Positions 1 through 7,724 of a stretch of 11,598 nt of DNA are shown in pieces. The DNA comes from Actinomycetota bacterium (GTDB lineage Bacteria > Actinomycetota > Thermoleophilia > Gaiellales > Gaiellaceae), in contig VAXK01000078.1 in NCBI GenBank assembly GCA_005885565.1, positions 1-11,598 on the forward strand, written 5' to 3'. The first letter of the stretch is position 1. Each line of letters starts with the position of its first letter. Position numbers and translations under genes: made by a program. Below the pieces are notes generated by a model. The model was not told where the DNA came from, searched no databases, and was given only the letters and a program-made list of their open reading frames with translations.

Positions 1-296
<296 letters not shown>

Positions 297-300
<4 letters not shown>

Positions 301-1490
301 ATCGCGGCCTCGGTCTCCGGATCGAAGAAATAGAGGCGTCTCGTGTCGACCACGAGCTGGATCTCCGAGTCCTCGGCGATGCGGGTTCGCGGGCTGACGC
401 GGGCGACGAGGCGCGACCTCGGGCCTTCTCCGTTCTCCTTGACCCCGAGCAAGACCTCGGCGTCCTCCGGGCTCTCGGCGGCGACCGCGGCGAGACCGGC
501 GGCGGAGACGGTGAAGTAGACGAGCACCTCGGCGCCGAGGGGCTCGGTCAGGTCGCAGTGGGTCGTGAGCCGTCGCTCCTGCGGCACGTCGCGCTCGAGG
601 CTCGCGTCCTCGAAGTCCTCCGGCCGGATGCCGAGGACGACCCGGCGGCCGACGTAGTCGGCGAGGATGGACTTGTTCCGCACGAGCTGCTCGTCGACGA
701 GGAGGCGGTGGCCGCCGAAGCTCACCCAGACCCCGCCCTCGTCGCGCTCCAGCTGCGCCTCGACGAGGTTGATCGCCGGAGAGCCGATGAAGCCGGCGAC
801 GAACTCGTTCACCGGGCTCTCGTAGAGCGCCTGCGGCGTGTCGACCTGCTGGAGGTGCCCGTCGCGCATGACGGCCACGCGATCGCCCATCGTCATCGCC
901 TCCACTTGGTCGTGCGTGACGTACAGCGTGGTCACGCCCAGGCGGCGCTGGAGCTGGTGGATCTCGGCCCGCATCTGCACCCGGAGCTTCGCGTCCAGGT
1001 TCGAGAGCGGCTCGTCCATGAGGAACGCCTGCGGCTCGCGCACGATCGCGCGTCCCATCGCGACGCGCTGGCGCTGCCCGCCCGAGAGCGCGCGCGGCTT
1101 GCGCTTGAGGAAGTCGTCGATCTCGAGGATCTCCGCCGCCTCCTGGACCCGCTTCTGCACCTCCGGCTTCGGCAGCTTGCGGAGCTTGAGCCCGAAGGCG
1201 AGGTTCTGCTCCACGGTCATGTGCGGGTAGAGCGCGTAGCTCTGGAAGACCATCGCGATGTCGCGCTCCTTCGGCGTGAGGTCGTTCACCACGCGATCGC
1301 CGATCCTGATCTCGCCCGCGCTGATCTCCTCGAGGCCGGCGAGCATCCGCAGCGCCGTCGTCTTGCCGCAGCCCGACGGGCCGACGACGACCATCAGCTC
1401 GCCGTCCTCGATCGCCAGGTCGAGGTCGTGGACGGCGGTCGTGCCGTCGTCGTAGACCTTCGAGACCTTTTCGTATGCGATCGGAGCCAA
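297..1490 (-). CDS. ABC transporter ATP-binding protein, MalK/UgpC/MsmK type
   Basis: A 397-residue cytoplasmic ATPase that powers carbohydrate import, of normal length for the MalK/UgpC group. Visible motifs: Walker A GPSGCGKT (37-44), Q-loop Q83 in VFQSYALYPHMTV, signature LSGGQ (135-139), Walker B FLMDE (156-160), D-loop SNLDAK (163-168) and switch H193. From about 240 on it has the TOBE/regulatory region that MalK-type subunits carry. ATPases of this type often serve several sugar permeases (MsiK-like), which would fit a gene on the opposite strand from its permease; that link is inferred. The start is TTG at 1490, supported by AGGGA six bases upstream; no ATG lies nearby in frame. It diverges from the alpha-glucosidase gene across 53 bases that must hold both 5' regions. 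Confidence 0.95.
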
Positions 1491-1496
1491 GACGAA

Positions 1497-1501
1497 TCCC
1501 T
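1497..1501 (-). promoter_or_regulatory. Shine-Dalgarno for the TTG start of the ABC ATPase
   Basis: Read on the minus strand, AGGGA is followed by six bases (TTCGTC) and then TTG at 1490. This spacing supports the unusual TTG start. Confidence 0.6.
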
Positions 1502-1543
1502 AGTCTCTCGCTGCGTGACGGATCGTTACACAGAGCGGGCGTC

Positions 1544-3049
1544 GTGATCGAGCCCTGGTGGCAAGGCGGCGTCCTCTACCAGGTCTATCCGCGCTCCTTC
1601 GCCGACTCGAACGGCGACGGGATCGGCGACCTCGAGGGCGTCACGTCCAGGCTCGAGTACCTCGAGTGGCTCGGCGTCGATGCGGTCTGGCTCAACCCGA
1701 TCTACCCGTCGCCGAACGTCGACTGGGGCTACGACGTCGCCGACTACACCGCCGTCCACCCCGACCTCGGGACCCTCGGCGACCTCGACCGGCTGGTCGC
1801 CGAGGCGGGGCGGCGCGGGATCGCCGTCCTGCTCGACCTCGTCCCGAACCACACGTCGATCGAGCACCCGTGGTTCCGCGAGCGGCCGGACCTCTACGTG
1901 TGGGCCGACGAGGTGCCGAACAACTGGCGCGCCGCCTTCCGCGGCGGCTCGGCGTGGACGCTCGACCCGGAGCGCGAGGGCTACTACCTGCACAACTTCG
2001 CGCGCGAGCAGCCCGACCTCGACTGGTGGAACCCGGAGGTGCGCGCGGAGTTCGAGCGCATCCTCCGCTTCTGGTTCGACCGCGGCGTCGCGGGCTTCCG
2101 GATCGACGTCGCCCATGCGCTGGTCAAGGACCGGGAGCTCCGCGACGACGTGGCGGCGACGGACGAGGACGACCCGCACACCCGCGCGCACGGGATCCGC
2201 CGCATCCACTCCATGAACCGGCCGGAGACGCACGAGGTCTTCCACGCGTGGCGCCGGCTCGCCGACTCCTACGAGCCGCCGCGCGTCCTCGTCGGCGAGG
2301 TCTACGTCCTCGACGTCCCTGCGTGGGCCCGCTACTACGGGTCGGGCTCGGACGAGCTGAACCTCGCCTTCAACTTCGCGCTCGTCCACGCCGACCTCGA
2401 AGCGGCCCAGATGCGGCACGTCGTGGCGGCGACGGAGGCGGCGCTCCCGGCGAGCGCGTGGCCGTGCTGGACGGGGTCGAACCACGACGCCGGGCGGCTG
2501 ACGACGCGGTGGTGCGACGGCGACGAGGCGCTCGCGCGCTGCGCGCTGCTCGTGCTGCTCACGCTGCGCGGCGCCGCGTGCCTCTACTACGGGGACGAGC
2601 TGGCGCTCGCTGCGGGTCACGTCCCGCCGGAGCGGGTGGTGGACGTCGGCGACCCCCCGCGCGATCCCGCCCGCACGCCGATGCCGTGGAGTCGCGAGGG
2701 CGGCTGGGACGATCCGTGGCTGCCGCTCGAGGACACGAGCCGAAACGTGGAGGACGAGCGCGCCGACCCCGGTTCGACGCTCCACTTCACGCGCGACCTG
2801 ATCGCGCTCCGCCGCACGCTCCCCGACCTGCGGGGAGGTTCCTACGCCGAGCTCCCGGCCCCGGAGGGAGCGTGGGCGTGGCGCCGCGGCGAGGGCGTCT
2901 CCGTGGCGGTGAACCTCGGCTCCCGCCCCGTCGAGGTCGCCGTCGAGGGGCGCGTCGCGCTCGCGACCGACCGCGGCCGGGAGGGCGAGCGCGTTGGCGG
3001 TGGGCTCGAGCTCGCACCTGCCGAAGGCGCCGTCGTCACCTCCGGCTGA
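1544..3049 (+). CDS. Alpha-glucosidase, glycoside hydrolase family 13
   Basis: A 501-residue cytoplasmic enzyme (no signal peptide) that should cleave terminal alpha-glucosidic bonds of imported oligosaccharides with retention of configuration. The (beta/alpha)8 barrel begins with WWQGGVLYQVYPRSF. Conserved GH13 regions: DLVPNHTS (98-105), GFRIDVAHAL with nucleophile D188, VGEVYV with acid/base E252, and SNHDAGR with transition-state D315. The QPDLDWWNPEV segment (156-166) is typical of exo-acting alpha-glucosidase/oligo-1,6-glucosidase subgroups. A beta-sandwich C domain follows after about 430. The exact linkage (maltose, sucrose, isomaltose, trehalulose) cannot be read from sequence. The GTG at 1544 is chosen because homologs begin near this WW motif; an in-frame start at 1475 would run into the divergent ATPase gene. 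Neighbouring ABC transporter genes support an uptake-and-hydrolysis role. Confidence 0.93.
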   Translation: MIEPWWQGGVLYQVYPRSFADSNGDGIGDLEGVTSRLEYLEWLGVDAVWLNPIYPSPNVDWGYDVADYTAVHPDLGTLGDLDRLVAEAGRRGIAVLLDLVPNHTSIEHPWFRERPDLYVWADEVPNNWRAAFRGGSAWTLDPEREGYYLHNFAREQPDLDWWNPEVRAEFERILRFWFDRGVAGFRIDVAHALVKDRELRDDVAATDEDDPHTRAHGIRRIHSMNRPETHEVFHAWRRLADSYEPPRVLVGEVYVLDVPAWARYYGSGSDELNLAFNFALVHADLEAAQMRHVVAATEAALPASAWPCWTGSNHDAGRLTTRWCDGDEALARCALLVLLTLRGAACLYYGDELALAAGHVPPERVVDVGDPPRDPARTPMPWSREGGWDDPWLPLEDTSRNVEDERADPGSTLHFTRDLIALRRTLPDLRGGSYAELPAPEGAWAWRRGEGVSVAVNLGSRPVEVAVEGRVALATDRGREGERVGGGLELAPAEGAVVTSG

Positions 3050-3067
3050 TCCCGAGTCCCCCGTTCG

Positions 3068-3094
3068 GGCGATGCGCGCCGGCGCACCATCGCC
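3068..3094 (+). terminator. Strong hairpin after the glucosidase gene, possible terminator
   Basis: GGCGATG (3068-3074) pairs perfectly with CATCGCC (3088-3094), and the enclosed GCG/CGC can stack further around CCGG. It begins 19 bases after the glucosidase stop. No T-run follows, so it would be a U-less hairpin of the kind proposed in actinobacteria, or an mRNA-stabilising end. A smaller hairpin (CCCGA 3051-3055 with TCGGG 3065-3069) overlaps it and could compete. Confidence 0.35.
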
Positions 3095-3192
3095 GAAGAC
3101 GAAGGCATGGCGCGTGACGCGCCGACGGCTCCGACTGCGGCACGTAGCGGGGCCGGACGGCTCGTCGCGACTGCGGCAATCGGTGCGAAAGC

Positions 3193-3197
3193 GAGGA
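3193..3197 (+). promoter_or_regulatory. Shine-Dalgarno for the MshEN-like gene
   Basis: GAGGA lies four bases before the GTG at 3202 and fixes that start among several possible ones. Confidence 0.6.
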
Positions 3198-3201
3198 AAG
3201 C

Positions 3202-3924
3202 GTGAGCTCGGCTCTGAACCAGAATTCGAACGGCATCGCGGCGGCCGGAATGGCCGGTCCCGCCTACGTGAGCGAACCTCCGCTCAGCCCACCGTCCCCC
3301 CGTGCCTCGGCCCAGGCCCCGGCGCCGCCCCCGCAGCAGCCGGAGCGGCCCGTGCTCGAGGTCGCGCCGGATCCCGTTCCCGTCGCGGTCGTTCCTCCGG
3401 CGCCGGCCCCGCCCGCGCCCGCCCCGGCCGAGCCGGAGACGCCTGCCGGCCTGCCGCTCGAGGGGCTCCTGCTTCGCTTCGGCCTGATCACGACGGAGCA
3501 GCTCACCGAGGCCATGCGCGAACGGAGCGCAACCGGCAAGGACATCGGCGCGATCGTCCTCGAGCACGGCTGGGTCGACGAGACCCAGCTCGCCCGCGTC
3601 GCATCGGACGGGAGGGCCGCGGCGCCCGAGCCGCCGGCCGAGCCGGAGGTCGAGCCGGAGCCGAAGCCCAAGCCGGTCCCGACCGCGCCGCCGCCGGCGG
3701 CGACCCAGCCGGCGGGCCAGCGCGTGAAGGTCTTCGTGCGGCTGACGAGCGGCGAGCGCGTCGACGCCGGCGCCTTCGCGAGCCTCGACCAGGCAAAGGA
3801 GCGCGGCGCAGAGATCGCGCACGCCCTGTCCGCCGAGTCGCCCGAATGGCCGTTCGTCGCGGGCCGCTTCCTGCGCCCGGACACGATCGTCTCCCTCGAC
3901 GTCGAGCCGGAGCTCTCGGCTTAG
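3202..3924 (+). CDS. Proline-rich protein with degenerate MshEN-like domain
   Basis: A 240-residue soluble protein of unknown function. Layout: low-complexity Pro/Ala-rich N-terminus (about 1-83), an MshEN/GspE-N-like domain (84-135), a second Pro/Glu/Lys linker (138-172), and a small alpha/beta C-terminal domain (173-234) that I do not recognise. The MshEN part shows two half-repeats, one with LLLRFGLITTEQLTEAM and one with IGAIVLEHGWVDETQL. These match the helical scaffold used in type II secretion/type IV pilus ATPases, but no ATPase follows, and the Arg and Gln usually linked to cyclic di-GMP binding are replaced. The GTG start has a good SD (GAGGA, 3193-3197) four bases upstream. It stands alone between the glucosidase and a convergent operon. 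It may be a scaffold or regulatory adaptor; this is a guess from architecture. Confidence 0.75.
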   Translation: MSSALNQNSNGIAAAGMAGPAYVSEPPLSPPSPRASAQAPAPPPQQPERPVLEVAPDPVPVAVVPPAPAPPAPAPAEPETPAGLPLEGLLLRFGLITTEQLTEAMRERSATGKDIGAIVLEHGWVDETQLARVASDGRAAAPEPPAEPEVEPEPKPKPVPTAPPPAATQPAGQRVKVFVRLTSGERVDAGAFASLDQAKERGAEIAHALSAESPEWPFVAGRFLRPDTIVSLDVEPELSA

Positions 3925-3943
3925 AGACGGCTTCGAGTCTGTC

Positions 3944-3968
3944 GACCGGTCCTTTCAGACGGACGGTC
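3944..3968. terminator. Hairpin between convergent genes, possible bidirectional terminator
   Basis: GACC/GTCC (3944-3947 and 3949-3952) pairs with GGAC/GGTC (3961-3968): eight pairs with a single bulged G3948 and an 8-base loop. It lies between the stop of the MshEN-like gene (3924) and the stop of the convergent dehydrogenase gene (3987), where a two-way terminator is expected. A U-tract is lacking on both strands, which keeps confidence modest. Confidence 0.4.
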
Positions 3969-3986
3969 GGCGCCGCCGGTCGTCGC

Positions 3987-4649
3987 TTAGCCTCGCGAGA
4001 TCACGAGCTCGGACACGCCTCGCCGTAGTGCGACGAGAATCGTCTCGGCGACGTCCGCCGGATCCATGAACCGCTCGGGGTCGACATGCGTCACCGCGGC
4101 GCGACGCCAGAACGGCGTGCGCATGCCGCCCGGATAGGCGGCGACGATCCTGGCGCGTGAGCCGGCGGCCTCGAGGCGGAGCGACTCGGTGTATCCCCGC
4201 GCGCCCCACTTGGCCGCGCAGTAGAGCGTCTCGTTCGCGCGAGGCGTCTTCGCGGCCGTCGACATGACGTTCACGATCGTCCCGCCCGCCTCGTGGAACC
4301 GCGCGAACGCGGCCTCCGAGAAGAGCACGAGCCCGACGAGGTTGCCTGCGAGGACCTCGTCGAGCGCCGGGCGCGAGCCCGTCCCGGCAGGGCCGAAGAC
4401 GCCGCGCCCGGCACAGTTGACCACCAGCGACAAGGCCCCGTGTCCGTCCGCCTCGGCGAAGGCCCGCTCGACGGTGTACGGATCGGCCACGTCTCCGCGA
4501 ACGAAGTGGCAGCCGGTGTCCCAGCGCGGATCCTCGGGCTCGTGGCGCGCGACGCCTACGACCGGCCCGTCCCGTGCGAGCCGCACGGCGAGCTCGAGCC
4601 CGAGCCCGCTGCCCGCCCCGGTGACGATCGCGACCGGAGCAGTGCTCAT
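3987..4649 (-). CDS. Short-chain dehydrogenase/reductase (SDR), classical type
   Basis: A 220-residue NAD(P)-dependent oxidoreductase with a Rossmann fold. Motifs: cofactor loop TGAGSGLG (10-17), RGDV acidic loop (51-54), NCAG (78-81, usually NNAG), N103, catalytic S130 in IVNVMS, and Y143/K147 in YCAAK. A P-G-G-M-R-T stretch (173-178) follows the active site as in the family. An Arg near the end of the second strand (R35) hints at NADPH preference, which is inference. The substrate is unknown. Its ATG overlaps the stop of the GT20 gene as ATGA, so it is the last gene of the operon and probably translationally coupled to it. It is slightly short for the family (about 250) but looks complete. 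Confidence 0.9.
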   Translation of the reverse strand: MSTAPVAIVTGAGSGLGLELAVRLARDGPVVGVARHEPEDPRWDTGCHFVRGDVADPYTVERAFAEADGHGALSLVVNCAGRGVFGPAGTGSRPALDEVLAGNLVGLVLFSEAAFARFHEAGGTIVNVMSTAAKTPRANETLYCAAKWGARGYTESLRLEAAGSRARIVAAYPGGMRTPFWRRAAVTHVDPERFMDPADVAETILVALRRGVSELVISRG

Positions 4650-6085
4650 CGGCCGGTTGCGGCGCGCAGCTGGTCCCGAACCCACCTCTCCGGCGTACGC
4701 GCGCGAACGGCGCGCTTCAGGGTCGCCGCTCGGCTCCGTCGCTCGCGTGCCGGCATGTCGACCGCGCGTCCGAGCGCGTCCGCCGTCTGCTCGACGTCGA
4801 ACGGATTGATCCCGAGGGCGCCGTCCGCCAGGTCCTCGTAGGCGCCGGCGTTCTCGGACAGGACGACGACGGCATCGCGCTCCGAAACAACGGCGGCCTC
4901 CTTTGCGACGAGGTTGAGACCGTCGAAGAGCGGGTTGACGAGCACGGCGTCGGCGATGCGCAAGGCGCCGAGGGCGCGGTGGTGATCGGGCAGCCGGGGG
5001 TCGCTGGCCAAGAGCAGGCTGACCGGCGCGCGGCGGCCGCGTCCGCCGAACCGCTCGTTGATCCGCTCCGCGGCCCGCTCGCAGGCCTGCTGGTAGCGCC
5101 GGTACTCCGGGACCCAGGTCCGCGTCGGCGTGAGAACGGCGAGGAAGCAGACGTCCGCCGCCAGCTCGCGTCGTTGCTCGAGGAGCAGCTCGAACGCCTG
5201 GAAGCCCCGGAGTGCGTTCTTCCACAGGTCGACCCGATCGACGCGCACGAGCGCGTGCCGGCCCGCCGCCCGGCGGTTCAGGCGCGCCGCCCACCGGTCG
5301 GCCTGCGGCGAGCGCGCGGAGCCGGCAAGTGCCGTCGTGTCCACGGCCGCGGGGGCGGCGATGACGGGGACGCGGCGTCCTTCCCACTCGACGGTGTCCT
5401 CGGCGACGCCGGCCCCCGGCAGGAAGCGGTCGCAGCAGTCCAGGAACGCCCGGGCCCAGCGGCGGCTGTGGAAGGCGACGCCGTCGTGCGCGAGGATCCC
5501 CGAGAGGATCTCCGTGCGCACGGGCCGTGGGAGGAGCGCGAAGTAGTCGGGCGCGCACCACGGAACGTGGTGGAAGTAGAGCAGCGGGCGTGCGAACGAC
5601 GGCCGCAGCCGTCGGACGTCCCGGGCGACGAGCATGAGGTGGTGGTCTTCGACGAAGACGGGATCCTCTCCCGGCGCACGCAGGATCGCCTCGGCGTAGA
5701 GCGCGTTCACACGCGCGTAGTCGCGCCAGGCGGCGGCGAATCGCCGGTCGAACACCGGAGCGCGCGCGAGCTCGAAGAGGTAGTGGAACAGGCGGCCGAG
5801 ATACTCGACGGAGACGACCTCGTAGTGCCCGCGATGCATCGCCTCCGGCACGTCCAGCACCTGTAGGACGAATCCGTCGCGCTCGCGCCCGCCGGGACTG
5901 GAGCGCGCGACCTCTCGGTCCTCCGGCGAGAAGGAGGAGAACATCCAGCGCCCGCCGAAGCGCCGCATCACCGGCGTCATCACCGGCACGAGGCCGCCCG
6001 GCCCGACGCTCCTCGGCAGCAGCCGACGGCCGGCGCGCCAATACGTCACTGGGCCCCGGTGCGAGCAGACCAGGAGAGCCGCCAA
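4646..6085 (-). CDS. otsA: Trehalose-6-phosphate synthase-like glycosyltransferase (GT20)
   Basis: A 479-residue cytoplasmic glycosyltransferase matching the length of E. coli OtsA (474), which joins a nucleotide-activated glucose to glucose-6-phosphate. Seen here: R10 and the donor loop GPGGL (28-32), EDHHL (146-150, like DYHL of OtsA), H172 in FHHVPW, R284 and K289 in RVDRVDLWKN (OtsA R262/K267), and DGLNLVAKE (388-396, OtsA D361 to E369). The tryptophan that contacts the acceptor sugar in OtsA (W85) aligns with G97, so the acceptor may differ; related GT20 enzymes make glucosylglycerol phosphate or validoxylamine phosphate. No OtsB phosphatase is adjacent. The TTG start at 6085 is needed because the next in-frame GTG would remove R10. 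It sits 16 bases after the cupin gene and overlaps the SDR gene. Confidence 0.85.
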   Translation of the reverse strand: MAALLVCSHRGPVTYWRAGRRLLPRSVGPGGLVPVMTPVMRRFGGRWMFSSFSPEDREVARSSPGGRERDGFVLQVLDVPEAMHRGHYEVVSVEYLGRLFHYLFELARAPVFDRRFAAAWRDYARVNALYAEAILRAPGEDPVFVEDHHLMLVARDVRRLRPSFARPLLYFHHVPWCAPDYFALLPRPVRTEILSGILAHDGVAFHSRRWARAFLDCCDRFLPGAGVAEDTVEWEGRRVPVIAAPAAVDTTALAGSARSPQADRWAARLNRRAAGRHALVRVDRVDLWKNALRGFQAFELLLEQRRELAADVCFLAVLTPTRTWVPEYRRYQQACERAAERINERFGGRGRRAPVSLLLASDPRLPDHHRALGALRIADAVLVNPLFDGLNLVAKEAAVVSERDAVVVLSENAGAYEDLADGALGINPFDVEQTADALGRAVDMPARERRSRAATLKRAVRARTPERWVRDQLRAATGR

Positions 6086-6101
6086 GACGTCCGAGCCTAC
6101 G

Positions 6102-6515
6102 TCAGCTCTCGTGCTCGGCGTCGATCCGCCCGTCGGGCCGGCCCCAGTCGTCGCTCAGCCGCACGACGTCGTCCACCTCGGGCGTCGAGACCTCGAGAAC
6201 GACGAGGTCGGTGACCGCCTCCAGCCGGTGCACCGCGCCCGGCCGGACGTGGACGACGCTTCCAGGTTCGAGCGCCCGCCGCTCCAGCGACCCGGCCGGG
6301 TCGGGCTCGAACACGAGCTCCGCCCGGCCCTCGAGGACGAGGTTCGCCTCCTCCTTCTCGCGGTGGAGCTGGAGGCTCGTCCGCATCCCGGCCCGCAGCC
6401 GGATCAGCTTGAAGACGAACGGCGCGTCGCCGTGGACGAGCCAGCGCTCCTCGCCCCACGCCTTCGAGACGACCTTCGCGGCGTCCGTCGAGGTCACGTG
6501 GATCCCGTCGCTCAC
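6102..6515 (-). CDS. PMI-type (mannose-6-phosphate isomerase II C-terminal-like) cupin protein
   Basis: A 137-residue single-domain cupin resembling the C-terminal domain of bifunctional phosphomannose isomerase/GDP-mannose pyrophosphorylase. The first cupin motif holds SLQLH (47-51), E55/E56 and a Gly (EGRAEL); the second is PGSVVHVRPGAVHRLEA. The tail VVRLSDDWGR (117-126) matches the ending D-V-R-x-D-D-x-G-R of PMI type II proteins. One of the usual motif-1 histidines seems to be missing (the region reads HREKEE), so metal binding may be altered and catalysis is uncertain. GTG start with SD GAGG seven bases upstream. It overlaps the stop of the GatZ-like gene by four bases (GTGA) and is followed after 16 bases by the GT20 gene, so it is co-transcribed with both. 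Confidence 0.85.
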   Translation of the reverse strand: MSDGIHVTSTDAAKVVSKAWGEERWLVHGDAPFVFKLIRLRAGMRTSLQLHREKEEANLVLEGRAELVFEPDPAGSLERRALEPGSVVHVRPGAVHRLEAVTDLVVLEVSTPEVDDVVRLSDDWGRPDGRIDAEHES

Positions 6516-7687
6516 GGGACCGCCTCGGACCGGAACTGGTCGAGGTGCCGCTCGATCACGCTCTTCACGGCGTCCTTGAGCAGCCCGTCCAGCGGAGGAA
6601 GGACGGCGGCGACCTCGGGATGCGAGAAGACGTAGTGACCCGCCAGCACCGCGCGCTCGTACCAGCCCGCGGTCGGCGGCGTCGCCAGCCATTTCTGCCA
6701 GCGACCGGAGCGGTAGGCGAGGTGCAGGAAGCGGGTCCGCGGCCCGTGGAGGCCGTGCGCGCGAAGGAGCTCGAGGAACGTGCGCGTCTGCGCCACGCCG
6801 TACTCGGGCGCGACGTTGGCGGCGCCGACCCGGCTGCGCGCAAGAAGCCCCCAGCTGTCCCCACCGAGGTAGTCGCAGTTGTGCGCCTTCAGCGCGACGC
6901 CGTGCTCGTCGCACACGGCGACGAGCGCCTCCAGCCGGTCGACCACGCTTGCCGGGTCCGCTCCGGTGACCTCGCCCACGTTTCGCATCTCGACGACGTT
7001 CGTCCCGGTCTGCGCCACGACGAAGCGCGGCCGCGGCAGGCCGCGCCGGTCGAGCTCGCCGAGCACCGACCGTAGGAGCGAGCCGAGCGCGGCCGGGCAG
7101 CCGACGGCCTGCCCCTGCTGCTCGACGCCGATCTCGAAGTCGACGCGTCGCCCGGCCGACTCGGCGTAGCGAGCGATCCGCTCGTAGAGCTCGATCAGCC
7201 GAGTTGCGGCGACCTCCTCGGACACGGCGCCCGACGAGCCACAGCTCGTGTCGATGTGGAGCAGGTCGAAACCGGCATCGACGTCGGCCCGGAGCGACGT
7301 CAGTGCCGATTCGAGCGCCGCCTCCTCCGGCAGCCCCTGCTCGTTCGCGTGCTGCCACGGACCGCCGTGGTCACGGCAGAGCTTCACGCGCCGGTCGGGA
7401 TCGCGCTGGCGCACGTACCGGGCGAAGCGGTGGGTCGTCCATCCCTCGACGTAGCCGGGGCCGATGCGCGCGTCGTCGACCTGGCGACGGCTCGCGATGA
7501 GCATGATCTCGCGCTCGGTGTCGGCGGCCACCTCGAGCGCAGCGTCGACCACCTGTCGCGAGACGACGCCGATGCCGACGCCGGGAGCAAGCCGGCTCGG
7601 CCGCGAGTCTGCCGCCCGCCGACGGGCGTGCCGCCGCATTCTGGACGACAGGCGCGCCGCCGCCTGATGAGAGCCCACCCCCAGCAC
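6512..7687 (-). CDS. GatZ/KbaZ-like protein (tagatose-bisphosphate aldolase non-catalytic subunit family)
   Basis: A 391-residue TIM-barrel-type protein that follows the GatZ/KbaZ pattern along its length: IGVVSRQVVDAAL (39-51), IMLIASRRQV (61-70), CRDHGGPWQ (104-112, GGDHLGPN in GatZ), LLHIDTS (142-148), DFEIGVEQQG (183-192), VAQTGTN (224-230), KAHNCDY (267-273) and a C-terminal RWQKWL resembling YWKKYY. GatZ supports the class II aldolase GatY, but no GatY is in the window. Some stand-alone members of this family are reported to epimerise fructose-6-phosphate and tagatose-6-phosphate at C4, which would suit the isomerase-like cupin upstream. Start is uncertain: GTG at 7687 (used here), GTG 7678, or ATG 7639; an in-frame stop lies just upstream. 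See the finding on a nearby out-of-frame ATG. Confidence 0.85.
   Translation of the reverse strand: MLGVGSHQAAARLSSRMRRHARRRAADSRPSRLAPGVGIGVVSRQVVDAALEVAADTEREIMLIASRRQVDDARIGPGYVEGWTTHRFARYVRQRDPDRRVKLCRDHGGPWQHANEQGLPEEAALESALTSLRADVDAGFDLLHIDTSCGSSGAVSEEVAATRLIELYERIARYAESAGRRVDFEIGVEQQGQAVGCPAALGSLLRSVLGELDRRGLPRPRFVVAQTGTNVVEMRNVGEVTGADPASVVDRLEALVAVCDEHGVALKAHNCDYLGGDSWGLLARSRVGAANVAPEYGVAQTRTFLELLRAHGLHGPRTRFLHLAYRSGRWQKWLATPPTAGWYERAVLAGHYVFSHPEVAAVLPPLDGLLKDAVKSVIERHLDQFRSEAVP
6523..6526 (-). promoter_or_regulatory. Shine-Dalgarno for the PMI-type cupin gene
   Basis: GAGG on the minus strand, seven bases ahead of the GTG at 6515. It lies inside the 3' end of the GatZ-like gene and supports the overlapping GTGA start. 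Confidence 0.5.
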
Positions 7688-7695
7688 GACCTTGC

Positions 7696-7724
7696 ATGTT
7701 CAACACCTCAAAAACACATGTCAA
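7696..7724 (-). promoter_or_regulatory. Putative sigma-A-type promoter before the GatZ-like gene
   Basis: On the minus strand a consensus -35 TTGACA (7719-7724) is followed by a 17-base spacer and GAACAT (7696-7701), which keeps the key A2, A5 and T6 of TATAAT. The -35 box includes the stop codon of the upstream cupin gene. Transcription would start within about three bases of the GTG at 7687, giving an almost leaderless message and a second entry point into the operon. Confidence 0.4.

Noticed and set aside
1475..1543. Upstream start for the glucosidase
   Set aside because: The added residues show no family match and would overlap the start of the divergent ATPase gene; GTG 1544 fits the usual N-terminus.
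1526..2785. Antisense open frame across the glucosidase
   Set aside because: Low-complexity Val/Arg/Glu-rich translation with no motif; the opposite strand holds all GH13 catalytic residues.
3050..3201. Possible riboswitch ahead of the MshEN-like gene
   Set aside because: Hairpins are present, but I could not match the conserved core of a cyclic di-GMP or other known riboswitch; a covariance search would be needed.
3987..6041. A 684-codon open frame on the minus strand running through the GT20 gene into the SDR
   Set aside because: Only its last 220 codons (from ATG 4649) encode the SDR; the upstream part is an Arg/Ala/Pro-rich shadow of the GT20 gene in another frame.
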